Source: Lunularia cruciata
Lineage: Eukaryota; Streptophyta; Marchantiopsida; Lunulariales; Lunulariaceae
Length of the DNA stretch: 64,000 bases
NCBI GenBank assembly: GCA_948567375.1
Contig: OX419755.1
Location: 31,067,001-31,131,000, forward strand
Direction of reading: 5' to 3'
Below, piece by piece: positions 11,176 through 21,444 of this stretch. Within the stretch, counting starts at the first letter, position 1. Each line of letters starts with the position of its first letter. Under the pieces are notes generated by a model. It did not search any database and was not told the origin of the DNA. It worked only from the letters and a program-made list of their open reading frames with translations. The position numbers and the translations under genes were made by a program.

Positions 11176-14100
11176 TGTGACAACCCGGCAAATATCACTT
11201 TTGTGGTAATCGGGAAGTAAAGTTTGTTCTTATAGAGATACGAGTCAGAATTGGTCAAATACAAAGCAAAATAACAATTGTAGTTCTTCTTGGTTGCGTC
11301 TTTAATCTCTTAGGTAGAAACTATACCCAAAAGAGAGTAACAAGCACTGACTCACAGTCTTGTCACAAATTAACACTCCTTAATCACAACTCCATCAAAT
11401 CTTTCCAAACAATCTTGATTGTGATGATTCAAGCTCTCCCAAAAATAGCACTTCACTGCAAAACGACTTTACCTCAAAATTGTGTTCCACCCTTCCACTG
11501 AAGGCACAACTTCTTTGATCGAACTTGCTTCACATCAACTTCACACTGCACTCACAAATGCAGAATACTACCAACACTACAATTCCTCTCAGATCTATCA
11601 AGGCATCGCTTTGATTGCACTTCACTCAGGATCAAACACACAGAATGAAGATCAAGGATGTGGAATCCAACATCCAACAAACACACTGACTTGCACTTCA
11701 AATTTCTCCAAACACTCAAAAACACAATCACAAAGTTGATACTCAGAATCAAGCTGAAATAACGAGCACTACTTCACAGCACTTTGCTTTATCTATTCTC
11801 ATAAATAATGAGCACTAAATAACATGATACTACAAATGTCACTCTTAAATAGTGAACAAATCGATAGTTCTAACAACTATACCGTTCTACAACAACTGTT
11901 CTAACCTGCAGATCCAAAATGACAATGCACCTCTTCTTATCTACCTCTTCAAATCTCAAATCTGTTACTACTCCAATCCAATGTCTACTTCTTCCTCGGC
12001 TTTCAAACCCAAACCCGAAGTAAATTTAATTCTTACTACTCTATCCTCGGGTTTCATATCTTCTACTTCTTCTACCAGATCCAGCAATTCTTTTTCTTGA
12101 TCTGAAATTCCACTAGTGGGTAATCTATCTAACTCCTCATCTCCCAACCCACTCTTCTCTAATGTCTCCACTAGTAACTCCAAAGACATTTGTACTCCTA
12201 TGTTATCTACTTCGGGTTTTGCTCTAACATCCTTCCAAAGCTTTTCTATCTCTATTTTCACTAAGTCTAATCTAATTGAAATGTTTTCTTCTACTTCTAA
12301 TATCTTCCTGTCTACACAAGTTCTTAACTTAATCAACAAGGCATTCAAATCAGTGTCTTTTGCCTGTCTTTGCCTCGTCTCTTGCACTAACAACTTCAAC
12401 TCGTGTAGTCTCGTCTCTTCAACTCAAACGCTGGCCTCTATACTCAACATTGCGTTCATCTTGAGGACTATCTCCTTCACTGGCTCCAACCTCATCTTTC
12501 TCTCTCGCTCTTGATCTGCAAGCCAGTCCTCCTTGTACATCGCCAACTCCTCTTTGAACTCGACTTTCACCGTCTTCTTCTCCTTCTCCTTCTGAACAAC
12601 CTTCTCCTCTTGACTACAAAGTAACTCTTGTAATCGATCTTCTTCTCCGTATCGTACCGCCAACTCTCTTTGCCAGAGTTGCTTCTTCTCCTCAACACTC
12701 TCCATCACCCTATCAAGCTCTTGATCCTTTGCTGCTTCTCTCGCCATAGCATGGATTACTTCTACTCTTGAATCAACAAACTGCTGCTTCAAGATTTCAT
12801 ACTCTGCTACTTGTCTCTCCCTTGCTATGTCACTCTTCTTCACAAGATCCTCTTGATAACTTACTTCTCTCTTCAGGTCTTCGATTACCTGACTTTTCTC
12901 TACTGCCTCCGCTTGCAGTACTTCTCTTTCCTCCTCACCTCGGGTTATACTCTTCTTCAACTCCGAGTTCTCTTCTTCTAATTGCGCTAATATCTGCAAT
13001 ACAGTCTTTACCTTTGGACAAGTCGACTGCATCTCCTTCTTCCTGTGCTCCAATTTCACCAACAATGGGCACACCACCTCCCGCAGGTACTCCACTCCAT
13101 CTCTCGCAACTACTTCTTCTTGCATAGAAATCTCCTTCCTTACCTCTTCTTCACCTAATACTCGCCTTCTCCTCTGCAGTCTTTGTATCGGAATCAAAGC
13201 CTCACTTCCCGAGCTTTCTCCTACCTCTTCCTTTACTTTACTTGGCCCTGCTTCACACTTTGCCTTACGTCTTGAGCGAACTCGTTGTATTGTGATCTTC
13301 TTTTCTTTGGGCACAGTTTCTTTGTCTTCCAACTGTGTGTTGTCTTTGGCTTCCATCTCGGCTTGCACTGCTTCTTTGTAGTCGTCAGCTGCTGGTGCCA
13401 ATGTCATGTCTCCCCCTTCATCACTATCGCTACTTGTTTCTCCACTCTGCAGCGTTAGCTCAGGCTCCTCCTCGTGTTCCGAGTCTTTAGTTTTTAGCTT
13501 GGCATCTTCTTCTGAGTCTTTGTCCTCCGACTTGATTACCACCATACCTCGCCTTGGGTTGCCTCTCTGCGTCTTTCGAGGTTTCTTGATGTTGTCGGCT
13601 TCACCTTGCCGACCCTTCTTCTTCGACTTCGGAGTACTTGCTTCTATCTCCACGCTCTTACCTGTCTTCATGTAGTACTCATCCGTGCTCCGGATTTGAA
13701 GAATGTACTATTGTTCCTCCACGTCGACTTCTCTTCTCAAGTCGGGATGGAAGTGAGACACCATTCTATTTTGCTCCACCAAATTGAGCAAATTCAACCT
13801 AAGGTAGAAATGTGCTGCAAACGGCACGATGTAGTGTGGAGGTGACTTATCCTGCAAATTCCACACCATTTGTCTTGTCCTCCCATGGAAGAACCTTGCC
13901 CAATTAATAGGTTCTCCTGCAAACAACTTATGGAAGAACACCACTTGGTGTTTCATCACATAAGTTGTTCTCTCCGGCTTCAAGATTGCCATGAGAGCAC
14001 TCACGATCCCTCTCTTCACTGGATCCTTGTAACTCTCAACCTTATATCCATTCTTTGTTCTCTTTGAAGAGAAAGCATCTCTCACCTCCTAAGTCTCTTG

Positions 14101-14956
14101 AGCTATCTCTCCCTTCCCCAAGAACGTGGCTCCCTGCTCCAAGCCTACCCCCTTCCCAAGTACGAGTCTCCAATCTGACTCTGTCTAATGAGCCGGATTT
14201 CCTCTCTTCCCTTCTTCCTCAGGTCGATCGAGACACTTACTCTCGATGATTTCTGTCATGAACCCTGGAAAGCTTACATTCCAATTCCATGCCAGAAATG
14301 TGATCCAAAGTCGGCTCAAGACTTCAATCCTTGCTATTACGTCTAACCTCCGAATCACATGATTTCTCACTACTAATTCGGAGTTCTTCTTTCCTCCTCC
14401 CATCTCTTCTACTTTCTCACTCTCTCTTGATTTCACTCTTGCAACTTCTCCCTTGTGCACTAACACAATTCCAACTCTATTTCCCTTCCTATGATCACCT
14501 ACAAGACGACTTTGCAATGGCAAAGGAAAATTACTCAACATTTTGTTGTTGCAAGTTCAATTTTTATAGAGTTGTGCTTCTTCGTCTTCCGTCACTTCGA
14601 GTTTCTACCAAGAAATCACACCTCTTGCATGCACTTGTCACTGTCAATCACCTTTGCGCGTATGCGCCGCCAGTTTTGAACGGTCCCTTCTTGAATTTCT
14701 TGCACCAACGAAAGGTGGTTAGATTGTCTTTGCCTTGGGTTGAGCTCCCTCCTTTGATACAAAGACAATTTACTTTGGGTTGTATGCTGACAGGGCATTT
14801 TTGAGTACTTCGCCTTATGACCCAAAGTCACGTTACCTCGGGTTTCATCCCAAAGACTCTTTTCTTTGCCTTCTTTGACCATACAGGCGCAATCCGACTT
14901 CTCTATACACTTCTTCTCCTTAATTTTGGAAAAAAACAAAAAATATGGGCACCACA
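11176..14956 (-). repeat. 3' LTR of element C (LTR-C), 3.78 kb
   Basis: It begins on the minus strand at 14956 with TGTGGTGCCCATATTTTTTG and ends at 11176 with GGGTTGTCACA. The start is proved by the matching 59-bp stub at 19415-19357 and by the polypurine tract just before it. The end is set by the TAATA duplication. Most of its length is one long reading frame (see 11968-14541). The last 780 bp have only short frames. Confidence 0.85.
11968..14541 (-). pseudogene. LTR-borne frame: globular, acidic and coiled-coil protein
   Basis: One frame spans about 858 codons with four in-frame stops, and no frameshift is seen. From N to C: a segment rich in WITFLAWN- and TEIIESKC-like blocks (likely true start near MGGGKKN); a globular region (14085-13708) with NGYKVESYKDPVKR and VVFFHKLFAGEPINWARFF; a basic then acidic Ser/Glu-rich stretch (13671-13300); a long Leu/Glu/Lys coiled coil (13100-12430); and a C-terminal part (12399-11968) with IGVQMSLELLVETLEKSG. 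In copy 2 (21994-23560) the codons at three of the four stops encode Gln, Gln and Trp, so the frame was once open. Function is unknown. The globular part may relate to the accessory 'putative plant transposon protein' ORFs of Tat-type elements (inference). Confidence 0.75.
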
Positions 14957-14958
14957 TA

Positions 14959-14969
14959 CCCTCTCCCTC
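14959..14969 (-). other. Polypurine tract of element C
   Basis: On the minus strand GAGGGAGAGGG lies two bases before TGTGGTGCCC, the LTR start. This is the usual primer site for plus-strand DNA synthesis and fixes the LTR boundary. Confidence 0.85.
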
Positions 14970-16437
14970 AAATGTGAGCGTCCCCGCAAACATAGACCTC
15001 GGGTGTCTTAGAAACTTCCGAGTCTATGGTCCAATATCTCCAAACTCTCCACCAGTTTACTCGAGTGGCAAAAGGATTACCTTCCAAGTCTACGAGCTGC
15101 ATGGACCCATTGTTGTAAAGACGAAGAACTCGATAGGGACCCATCCATCTCAAATGCAACTTGCTTGGAAAAAATATTCGGCGATTGTCATATAACAAAA
15201 CCAAATCCCCTTCTTGTACAACTATAGGCTTGATTTTCTTATTGTGCCTGACTTTCCTCTGTGCTTGTACTTCTTTCGTGGTTTGCATTGCATCGTCTCT
15301 TTTCTCTTCTAACCACATTAGTTGATGAATCCAAAGATCTTGACTTTCCTCTTCCGACATTCATTCTTTGCAAAGAATCCGATACGTCGGAACTTCAAAT
15401 TCAACTGGCAATATGAAATGCAAGCCATATGTCAAGAAGTATGGAGTTTTTTTGGTTGTAATCTTCTCTGTCGTTTGATATGCCCACAACGCAGTTGGTA
15501 ATTTTGTATCCCAGTCATAGGCATAATTGACAGTCACCTTATTCAAAATTTTACAAAGTAACCCATTCGCTTTTTCCGTTAAGCCATTTGCTTTTGGGTT
15601 ATAAGGAGTCGTCTTCTGATGTTTAATTTGAAAGTACTTGGTTAACGCCTCCATTATAGAGTTCAAAAAATGTGTTCCTCGGTCACTGACTAATTCCAAA
15701 GGACACCCATATTGGGAGATGATGTTTCAAAAGAAGAATTCCGCCACAGTTTCAGCATCATCTCTACGAGTTGCTTCAGCTTCGACCATCTTGGTAGCAT
15801 AGTCAGTGCAAACCTAAATGTATCGCTTTCTTGTGACTTGGGTCACTGGTTGAATGGGACGCACAAAATCAATCCCCCATTTCTCAAATGGGGCCAAAGG
15901 CAAAATTAGTCTTAAAGGCCATTGAGAGGTAGCTGTCGGCTTCCCCGTTCTCTGACAAGCATCACAGCTTCGGATATGAGCATGTACATCTTTGTACATT
16001 GTAGGCCACCAATACCCTGCCGAAAGAATTTTCTTTACAGTATTCTTTAGAGCATAGTGTCCTCCCAATGCTTTGGAGTGTAAAGATTCAATCACTCCTC
16101 CTACTTCGTATGTCTCCAAGCATCGCCGAAGTACTTCGTCTTTGCCCATCTTAAATAAAATATTGTGTTTGAGCTGGTACGGCCCCATCTTCTTGAGAAA
16201 GACTGCCCGCTGCTCCGGGTCTATCCCTTCAAGACAATGGAGAGTATGCAGATAATGATATTCAGCTGCATACCTCGTACTTTGCATTGCTGATAAGTGA
16301 TACAACTCTTTGTCAAGGAACCAATCGTCAATTTCCCACTCTTGGTCTTGAGTTTCTAACTTGGAAAGGAAGTCCGCATTTGAATGCGAAGCTCCCTTCC
16401 TTACTTGTACAGTATACATGAACTCTTGTAGCAACAA
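14968..16437 (-). pseudogene. Integrase of element C
   Basis: Three collinear frames (16437-15814, 15699-15361, 15360-14968). The first has the zinc-binding HHCC region (HSKALGGH ... CDACQ) and the first catalytic Asp in WGIDFVRP. The second has Asp in VSDRGTHF and Glu in ANGLTEKANG. The third has EGDLVLLYDN and MGPYRVLRL, the GPY/F module. One stop after KRYI (15814) and one at 15714 interrupt it. Otherwise it is nearly complete. Confidence 0.9.
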
Positions 16438-16452
16438 GATCCATCTTGCAAT

Positions 16453-17568
16453 TCACCCCGATAAATCTGCCTTCTTGACCAAATGTTGCAATGCGTAATG
16501 GTCAACATAGAAGACAAACTCATACCCCAACAAATAATGACAAAATTTCTTGCAGGCATACACCATTCCGAGTGCTTCTCTTTCAGTCGTCGAATAGTTC
16601 TTTTCAAAAACTGAAAGTTGTTGGCTGGCATAATACACCGGGTAGTCCTTCTTCTTCTCGTCCTTCTGACTTAAGACGACTCCAATAGCCATGGACAAAG
16701 TGTCCACATATACATGGAAAGGGACGTCCCAATTTGGGGCCCTCATAACTGGTGCTTCAACCAGCTTCTTCTTCAACACTTGGAAAGCTTCTTCTTGATT
16801 TGCTTCCCATAGATAGTCTTCGGATTTCTTCAGTAGCTTTGTAAGTGGTGCAGCAAGCACTGCATAGTTTAACACAAAGCGTCTGTAATATCCGACATGT
16901 CCCAAGAAGGCTCTCAGGGATTCCAAAGCTGCGATTAGCTTGACCTTCTCAACATTGACTTCAATACCTCGGCTTGACTCCCGATGCCCCAGATGAATTC
17001 CCTCCTTCATTGCAAAGAAGCATTTCTCCGGGTGTAATGACAAGCCAGCAAAACGACACCTTTCAAACGTTTGGCGAAGGTAATCTAAATGTACATTTCT
17101 TCGCCCAAACACACAAAAGTCATCAATAAAAACTTCCACAAATTTGCACAGGAAACCTTTGAAGATTGAATTCATCATCCGCTGAAAAGTAGCGGGAGCA
17201 TTACACAACCCAAAGGGCATTTGATTGTAAGTGAAAGTGCCCCAATCGGTCATGAATGTAGTTTTATCTTTGTCTTCTTCTCAAATGGATAATTGATTGT
17301 ACCCTGAAAATCCATCAAGAAAACTATAACAAGGATGCCCAGCTACCTGATCTAAAATTGTATTGGTAAAAGGCAAGGGATGATGATCTTTCCTTGTGAC
17401 TGCATTCAACTTCCGGAAGTCTTGGCACACTTGGATCTTCCCCGTTTTCTTCTTTGGGACAATGACAATGGGGGAGACCCATTCACTGCTTAAGACAGGG
17501 AAGATGATTCCGGCCCCTAAGTACTTATCAATTTCATCTTTCACCAACAGCGAGTACTTTGGGTTCAC
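16453..17568 (-). pseudogene. Reverse transcriptase and RNase H of element C
   Basis: Frame 17568-17281 covers the RT fingers (EWVSPIVIVPKKKTGK, QVCQDFRKLNAVT, YSFLDGFSGYNQ). Frame 17253-16453 (266 residues) continues with QMPFGLCNAPATFQRMM, the catalytic FIDDF, the connection, and RNase H with HVYVDTLSMAIG, TTEREALGMVYA and YVDHYAL, the three acidic positions. Only a short break near 17280-17254 and the change before the RNase H start separate the pieces. Confidence 0.9.
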
Positions 17569-17816
17569 ACGGTATTGTTGCTGCTAAATCGGAACTGCAC
17601 CTTCAACCAAGTCAATCCGGTGTTCTCCAAATTCTTGTGGAATACCTAGCATTTGATCAATCGACCAGGCAAATACATCCTGGAATTCTATAACAGGGCA
17701 GTGTATCCTGCCAACTCCTCCGAAGTGACTGCCTTCAAGATTTTCAAGATTTTTCCTTCAGTTAATAAAACATCTTGACAGTCATCGGGGTTGATGACTC
17801 CTTCAATGTGGCTTAC

Positions 17817-18485
17817 TCAGCTTAGCCCGAGGCAAGCTGCCATCAAACCCCCTTCCTCCAAGTCAGGTTCACCCGAGGCAAGGTCATATGGATCTTCGTC
17901 TTTGACATCCACCTCGTAGCATTCCAAATAGTTAACTTGGACTTTGTCTTCGGATTCGTCTGAGGACAGAGACGATGAGTCTTTGGATTTGTCCTCCTCT
18001 TCCAATGAACTTGTTTCCCCGAGGTGGGGAACTTTTGTCCAACTCACAGTCACCAGCTTCTGATCTTCCGGACAAAATGTCCTTGAATCTTAACTTCTGC
18101 TGGTGCCAATCCACCACAACTTGGGCGCTATACAACCAGGGTCTGCCGATCAACAGAGGGTAACCAGTCTTTGGCACTGGTTGCAACACAATGTAGTTCA
18201 ACTTGAAGTGCACCCCTCCTATGATTGTAGTAATGTTTGATAGCATGCCAAAGGCCGTCTCCTGGTTTGGTCTGCAAACTTCAACACTTGGGGTGTTGGT
18301 TCAAACGTGTGATACCCAAGTCGATTTGCAGTATCTTTAGTCATGATATTCACACCAAACCCAGAGTCAATGGGTATCAATGTGATCATGCACCCTGCAA
18401 TCTCCGCGTCTACCTTGGGAGATCCCAAATCTTCTTGCTCAATACAATAGATAGCAGGCAGGTCCTTCTTTGACATTGACCTCAC
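17817..18485 (-). pseudogene. Aspartic protease of element C
   Basis: Frame 18485-18219 has IPIDSGFGVNIMTKDTA, with the DSG active site, and the overlapping frame 18246-17932 has YPLLIGRPWLYSAQ, the second conserved strand of retropepsins. A single frameshift near 18230 divides them. The acidic linker that follows (18053-17817) leads to RT. Confidence 0.85.
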
Positions 18486-18590
18486 CTTCTTGAGGGCCGA
18501 ATTCAGCTATCTCTTGTATAGCTTGTTATCTTCCCACAATTGCTTGAATGTAACATTGGCATTTGTGGCTGCCAAATCTGCTACAATATC

Positions 18591-19345
18591 CTATTGGGGA
18601 ACTCCTCCCAATTTGACCGTCTTCGCCTTCGACTTTGGGTCCGAAGTCTCTCCATGTTCCCTCTTGACTTTGGGACGCTTCAAAATGGTGACGGGCTTGT
18701 TGATGGCCTTAACTTGAGGTTCCTCGGGTTGGCCCACCTTGGCGTGGATCAGACCCTTTACTTCGGATCGGATGTCTGCCGGAAAAACTGGAGACTTTGT
18801 CTTCATCTCCTCTTCCAAACTCAGTTCCTGAGTCCTGAGTAGGGCCTCCTTTAGTTCTTTCTGCAAGGCTTTAGCTTTGGCTTTTGCAAGGATCTTTTCC
18901 TCCTTGGCAGAAAGAATTGCCTTTGGGCGCAGTCTCTTTGCCTTTTTGGAAGACGACAAGGTCGTACTCAGTTCTGCGGGATCATACTTCTTCTTACTAG
19001 AGCGTGTCTCAACTTTCAAAATTTCAAGATCCGGCCATACTCCTTTTGAGGCCAGACTCCCTTCTTGAGGTCTTTCTTCCTCAAGAGTGATGCAATTTAC
19101 ATTCGTATCCCCCTTTGGCTGCAGTGCTGCATGCTCAGCGGGGGTTTGTACATACTTTATAAGTGGATTCGGGTTCAGTAGGTGAGGACATTGGTTGCCC
19201 ATATGCCCCGATCCTTTACAATTTCCTCACAGGAGAACGTACCCAATTTGCCTTCTTGGCTTGGGACAGTTTGGAGACCAATGTCCCATCGAGCCACAAT
19301 TATAACAGGCTCTAGGTGCAACATTCTGAGGCCGATTTTGGTTGC
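18591..19345 (-). pseudogene. Gag C-terminus of element C with zinc knuckles
   Basis: At 19345-19200 (minus strand) a CX2CX4HX4C knuckle reads CYNCGSMGHWSPNC, followed by a second, partly lost one (CKGSGHMGNQC). The frame 19202-18591 (203 residues) is Lys/Ala/Glu-rich (KEEKILAKAKAKALQKELKE) and links Gag to protease. The Gag N-terminus is missing because of the deletion that also removed most of the 5' LTR. Confidence 0.8.
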
Positions 19346-19356
19346 TCATCGGTGGT

Positions 19357-19415
19357 CTTCTCTATACACTTCTTCTCCTTAATTTTGAAAAAAAACAAAA
19401 AATGTGGGCACCACA
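19357..19415 (-). repeat. Stub of the 5' LTR of element C
   Basis: 59 bp matching the start of the LTR at 14956, ending at CTTCTCTATACAC, where it is joined to the gag zinc-knuckle region. The deletion removed about 3.7 kb of LTR and the start of the internal region. Confidence 0.9.
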
Positions 19416-19464
19416 TAATACCAAAATATCATAAAACCACACACATGCACAAATAGGTATTACA

Positions 19465-21444
19465 ATACACATTAAATCCATTCCTGGGTAGGACTTAGTG
19501 TTGTTGGCTGCAACCAAAGTGAGATCACAAGTTCATTGTCTTCATCTCTGGTAGATAACCTCTTATCCAAAGAGGTTCTATAATGTTTTTATGATGGGAT
19601 TTTGTGACTACACCACCTCACTATTGATGATATATTGGATGTTGGGCATTAGTCTCAAATGGTGGTAGTGGCTGATAGGTCAACTACGGTAATGGTGAAC
19701 CTAGTTGGACAACTCTGAGTTACTTTTACCACACTTATGAGTTTCTTAGGCTCCCATGCTTTTTGAGAAGGAGGTCCTAGACTTGTTTGGGACTCATTGT
19801 TAAGTAGTTAGTGAAACCCAATGCCAATGAGAGAGAAAAGGTAATGGGCTTTTGCACCATTATTACCGCTATTCTAGCAATGTTAGAGGTGTCTAGGCAT
19901 CAAGTGTTAGGTCAAGCTATGGACTTTAATTTTTTGACCTAGATTTTGAGTCTTGGCTTGGTAGAGCAGCATAGGATGCACTTGATAGGCATCACCACTC
20001 AAACACTTGTGAGCTATGTGCCTATCAAGACGATTCAAGCACATGCAAGGAGTGATAGACCAAGTGGGCAGGGTATTCTTGGGACACAACCAATGGCTAC
20101 TAATGAGAGAGACCTATGTGGGGTCGATCCAAGTGAGCATGGTCTACTTGGATTACACCCTTGGTCTACTTGAGATGCAATTAAAGGACATATGGAGCTG
20201 CAGCTAGATTGGATGGAGTTTTTCACATTGAAGTTGGGACCTCTAGTGGTTGGGGGCATGAAACTACTACTCCCAAGGGCCTAATGTAGCAGCTAGTCAA
20301 TATGTCTTCCATTTTAACATCAATTATAGAGGATACTTGGGAGCTAGATCTAGGACCCAAGCTTATAGGAGGAGAAAGATGGAACATATGGAGGTTTTTG
20401 AGGAGCTACACAAGTTGTTTTGCCTTAAGTATGAAGGATTTGGGTGCCCTAAAAGAACTTGGTATTCCAATTGAGCTGACTAGCAATACACTAGTTTTTA
20501 ACATCCCTATCAATATAGTGACATTGAGAGAGCATTGATTTAGAATTGGAGTAAAGACCTTTTTGAGGCTAGTTGGGTAGAGATTTCACATGGAAAGTAT
20601 GCATCAACTACAATGATACCAGCCAAGAAGGATATGCATGGCAAATATATAGAGAGACAGATGTGTGGAGATTATTGTCTTATCAACCAAGAGACTAGGG
20701 CTGATTGGTATGCCATGCCTACATCAAAGGAGATCTTTGATGTGATTGGGTATGCAAAGGTCTTCAATACCTTAGATCTTTAAGCAGAATATCATTAATT
20801 GCCAATGAGGGAAGATGATAAGACCAAGATAGCAGTTTGGGCTATTGATCCTCACGGTAATAATGTATTATATTAGTGGAGGTTCTTACAATTTGGGTAA
20901 AAGAACATTCTTACCAAGTTCCACATGGTTGTGGACAAGATCCTAATTTGATGGGATTTTGCTTCGTGCTATATTGATGATATTTTGGTCTATAGTACAA
21001 ATGTGGAGGAGCATGAGAGATGGTTGTTGTAGGTGTTTGAGAGGTTGAGATCTCAAGGACTCAAATTAGATCCTAGGAAGTCTAGGTTCTTCCATGAGCA
21101 AGTTGAGTATTTCGATGACACTATCTACCTTGGAGGACTTGGTCTTAATAGACCAAGGTGGAGGCTATTACACAGATTCCTTGGCCTACGGATGTGAGTA
21201 GAGTGCAAGCATTCCTTGGGTTGGCAAACTTCTATCAATCTTATGTTAGAGGATTTAGTGTCAAGGCCTTGGCAATGAAACCAAGCTTACATAGGAGTGG
21301 TGTTGGAGAGATAAGTAGGAGAGAGCTTTTCTAAAGCTTAAGGAAAGGTTGATATCTACCCCTATTTTGAGGAGACCAATTAGAGGAGGACCATTTCAGG
21401 TTCACATTGATTGGAGTATGTTGGGGCTTGGAATAGTGTTAATC
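19465..21444 (+). pseudogene. Methyltransferase C-half, RT and start of RNase H of element B
   Basis: 19465-20030 continues the methyltransferase from 10527. It aligns with F over GSQAHCLRLWWTN and AVVNLVG and over the GQAMD motif near 19912-19926. RT follows at about 20580-21290, with degraded versions of the F blocks DRYAMSTPKKIFDVIGYAKV, FASCYIDDILVYST (catalytic IDD intact near 20970) and KVEAI-IPWPTDV. RNase H starts at 21395 (GPFQVHIDWSMLGLGIV) and is cut at 21444 by LTR-C copy 2. Confidence 0.8.

Larger units (their letters stand above)
11176..19415 (-). mobile_element. Element C: Ty3/gypsy retrotransposon with a 3.8-kb LTR that holds a reading frame
   Basis: Flanked by perfect TAATA duplications (11171-11175 and 19416-19420) and ending TG...CA. 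On the minus strand the order is a 59-bp stub of the 5' LTR (19415-19357), gag zinc knuckles, protease, RT, RNase H, integrase, a polypurine tract and a full 3' LTR (14956-11176). The rest of the 5' LTR, the primer site and the gag N-terminus are deleted. The pol frames are among the longest in the window (up to 266 residues), so C is relatively young, consistent with it being the innermost insertion. Confidence 0.9.
10528..19464 (-). repeat. Solo LTR-A inserted in element B, itself interrupted by element C
   Basis: The reverse complement of LTR-A begins TGTGAGCTGGCC at 10528, is cut at 11175, resumes at 19421 and ends GGTATTACA at 19464. The left flank AGTAC (10523-10527) and right flank ATAC (19465-19468) look like a 5-bp target duplication that lost one base. 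No internal A sequence is attached, so this is a solo LTR left by recombination. Confidence 0.85.
8581..21444 (+). mobile_element. Element B: Ty3/gypsy retrotransposon with a DNA methyltransferase domain, split by later insertions
   Basis: Collinear with element F (minus strand, 35700-30250) over gag, protease, methyltransferase, RT and the start of RNase H. The left part is 8581-10527. The right part resumes at 19465 with sequence that continues directly from 10527 when aligned to F. The gap is a reversed LTR-A (10528-19464) that contains element C. The RNase H ends at 21444, where LTR-C copy 2 begins. Stops are dense, so this copy is older and more damaged than F. Confidence 0.85.

Noticed and set aside
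12768-13127. Plus-strand Ser/Leu/Pro-rich frames opposite the coiled-coil frame (also 13406-13675)
   Set aside because: They are the antisense of Glu/Lys/Gln-rich codons in the minus-strand frame. Conservation follows the minus-strand frame.
11176-14956. Reading the coiled-coil frame as an envelope-like gene
   Set aside because: No signal peptide, membrane segment or glycoprotein-like Cys pattern; it is acidic and coiled coil.
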